A stretch of DNA of 6,068 nucleotides. Origin: an uncultured Coprococcus sp. GTDB taxonomy: Bacteria > Bacillota > Clostridia > Lachnospirales > Lachnospiraceae. The notes below the pieces were generated by a model, which had not been told where the DNA came from, made no database searches, and saw only the letters and a program-made list of their open reading frames with translations. Numbering within the stretch: position 1 is the first letter of the stretch; each line of letters opens with the position of its first letter. Shown piece after piece: positions 5,990 through 6,068 of the stretch. Position numbers and translations under genes: made by a program. The stretch is from assembly GCA_900557435.1 (NCBI GenBank), contig USSH01000160.1, forward strand, positions 1 to 6,068. The letters run 5' to 3'.

Positions 5990-6008
5990 GCATTATAAGA
6001 AATAATGC
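5990..6008. other. hairpin next to the HAD remnant
   Basis: GCATTAT (5990-5996) pairs perfectly with ATAATGC (6002-6008) around AAGAA. On the + strand no T-run follows. Read on the minus strand the stem is followed by TTTCGTTTT, a weak terminator-like tail. It lies where the HAD-like coding sequence breaks off. Confidence 0.4.
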
Positions 6009-6067
6009 ATGTTGTACTCAGACGTCGTTTCATCACTGCGAAGAAGTGTACCATCCAGATCTGATAC
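5993..6067 (-). pseudogene. N-terminal stub of a HAD-superfamily (Cof-like) hydrolase, truncated
   Basis: On the minus strand the frame entering from the right edge reads SDLDGTLLRSDETTSEYN, then a few unrelated residues, and stops at TAA (5995-5993). DLDGT(L/V) is HAD motif I, holding the nucleophile Asp, and 'DGTLL..D...S' is the usual N-terminus of Cof/HAD-IIB sugar or flavin phosphatases, which run about 260-290 residues. The first few residues and the start lie outside the window. None of the three minus-strand frames to the left shows HAD continuation, and the region beyond 5907 is occupied by a + strand gene. So the gene has lost nearly all its length, more likely by deletion or recombination near 6008 than by one frameshift. 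The stub is too short to fold as an enzyme. Confidence 0.62.
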
Positions 6068-6068
6068 A

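Overview
The window looks like a chromosomal segment of an anaerobic, moderately AT-rich Firmicute, most likely a Lachnospiraceae-type gut clostridium. This is inferred from the NfnAB proteins, the strong AGGAGG-type ribosome sites, the Firmicute-style lipoprotein signal and the codon use. No rRNA, tRNA, CRISPR array or recognisable insertion sequence is visible.

Left third (1-2405), AT-rich. Two U32-family genes are joined by an ATGA stop/start overlap. The first runs in from the left edge and is UbiV-like; the second is complete and UbiU-like. Each keeps a cysteine pattern resembling the [4Fe-4S] ligands of the E. coli UbiU/UbiV heterodimer, which hydroxylates without O2. About 90 bases further on is a type I isopentenyl-diphosphate isomerase (idi) that looks recently inactivated. 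Its conserved GGLW tryptophan codon is TGA, and the codon at the right distance from its Shine-Dalgarno is ATA rather than ATG. The remaining roughly 200 codons, including the catalytic motifs, are open in a single frame. The U32 pair and idi may be what is left of an anaerobic pathway acting on a prenylated, perhaps quinone-like, compound; this is inference.

Middle (2406-5061). A 305-base intergenic region with two overlapping promoter candidates, a small palindrome and a leader hairpin precedes the nfnA-nfnB operon. It encodes the electron-bifurcating NADH-dependent reduced ferredoxin:NADP+ oxidoreductase. The genes overlap by one base (TAATG) and end at a strong intrinsic terminator. Their codon choice (AAG for Lys, CTT/CTC for Leu) differs from the left block and suggests a well-expressed core housekeeping operon.

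Right third (5062-6068). A small secreted lipoprotein and a small acidic, tryptophan-rich protein of unknown function lie on the + strand. They are followed by an imperfect tandem repeat, a hairpin and, on the minus strand at the edge, the N-terminal stub of a HAD-family hydrolase. The stub keeps the DxDGT motif but stops within about 24 codons, so this end looks like a recombination or decay boundary.
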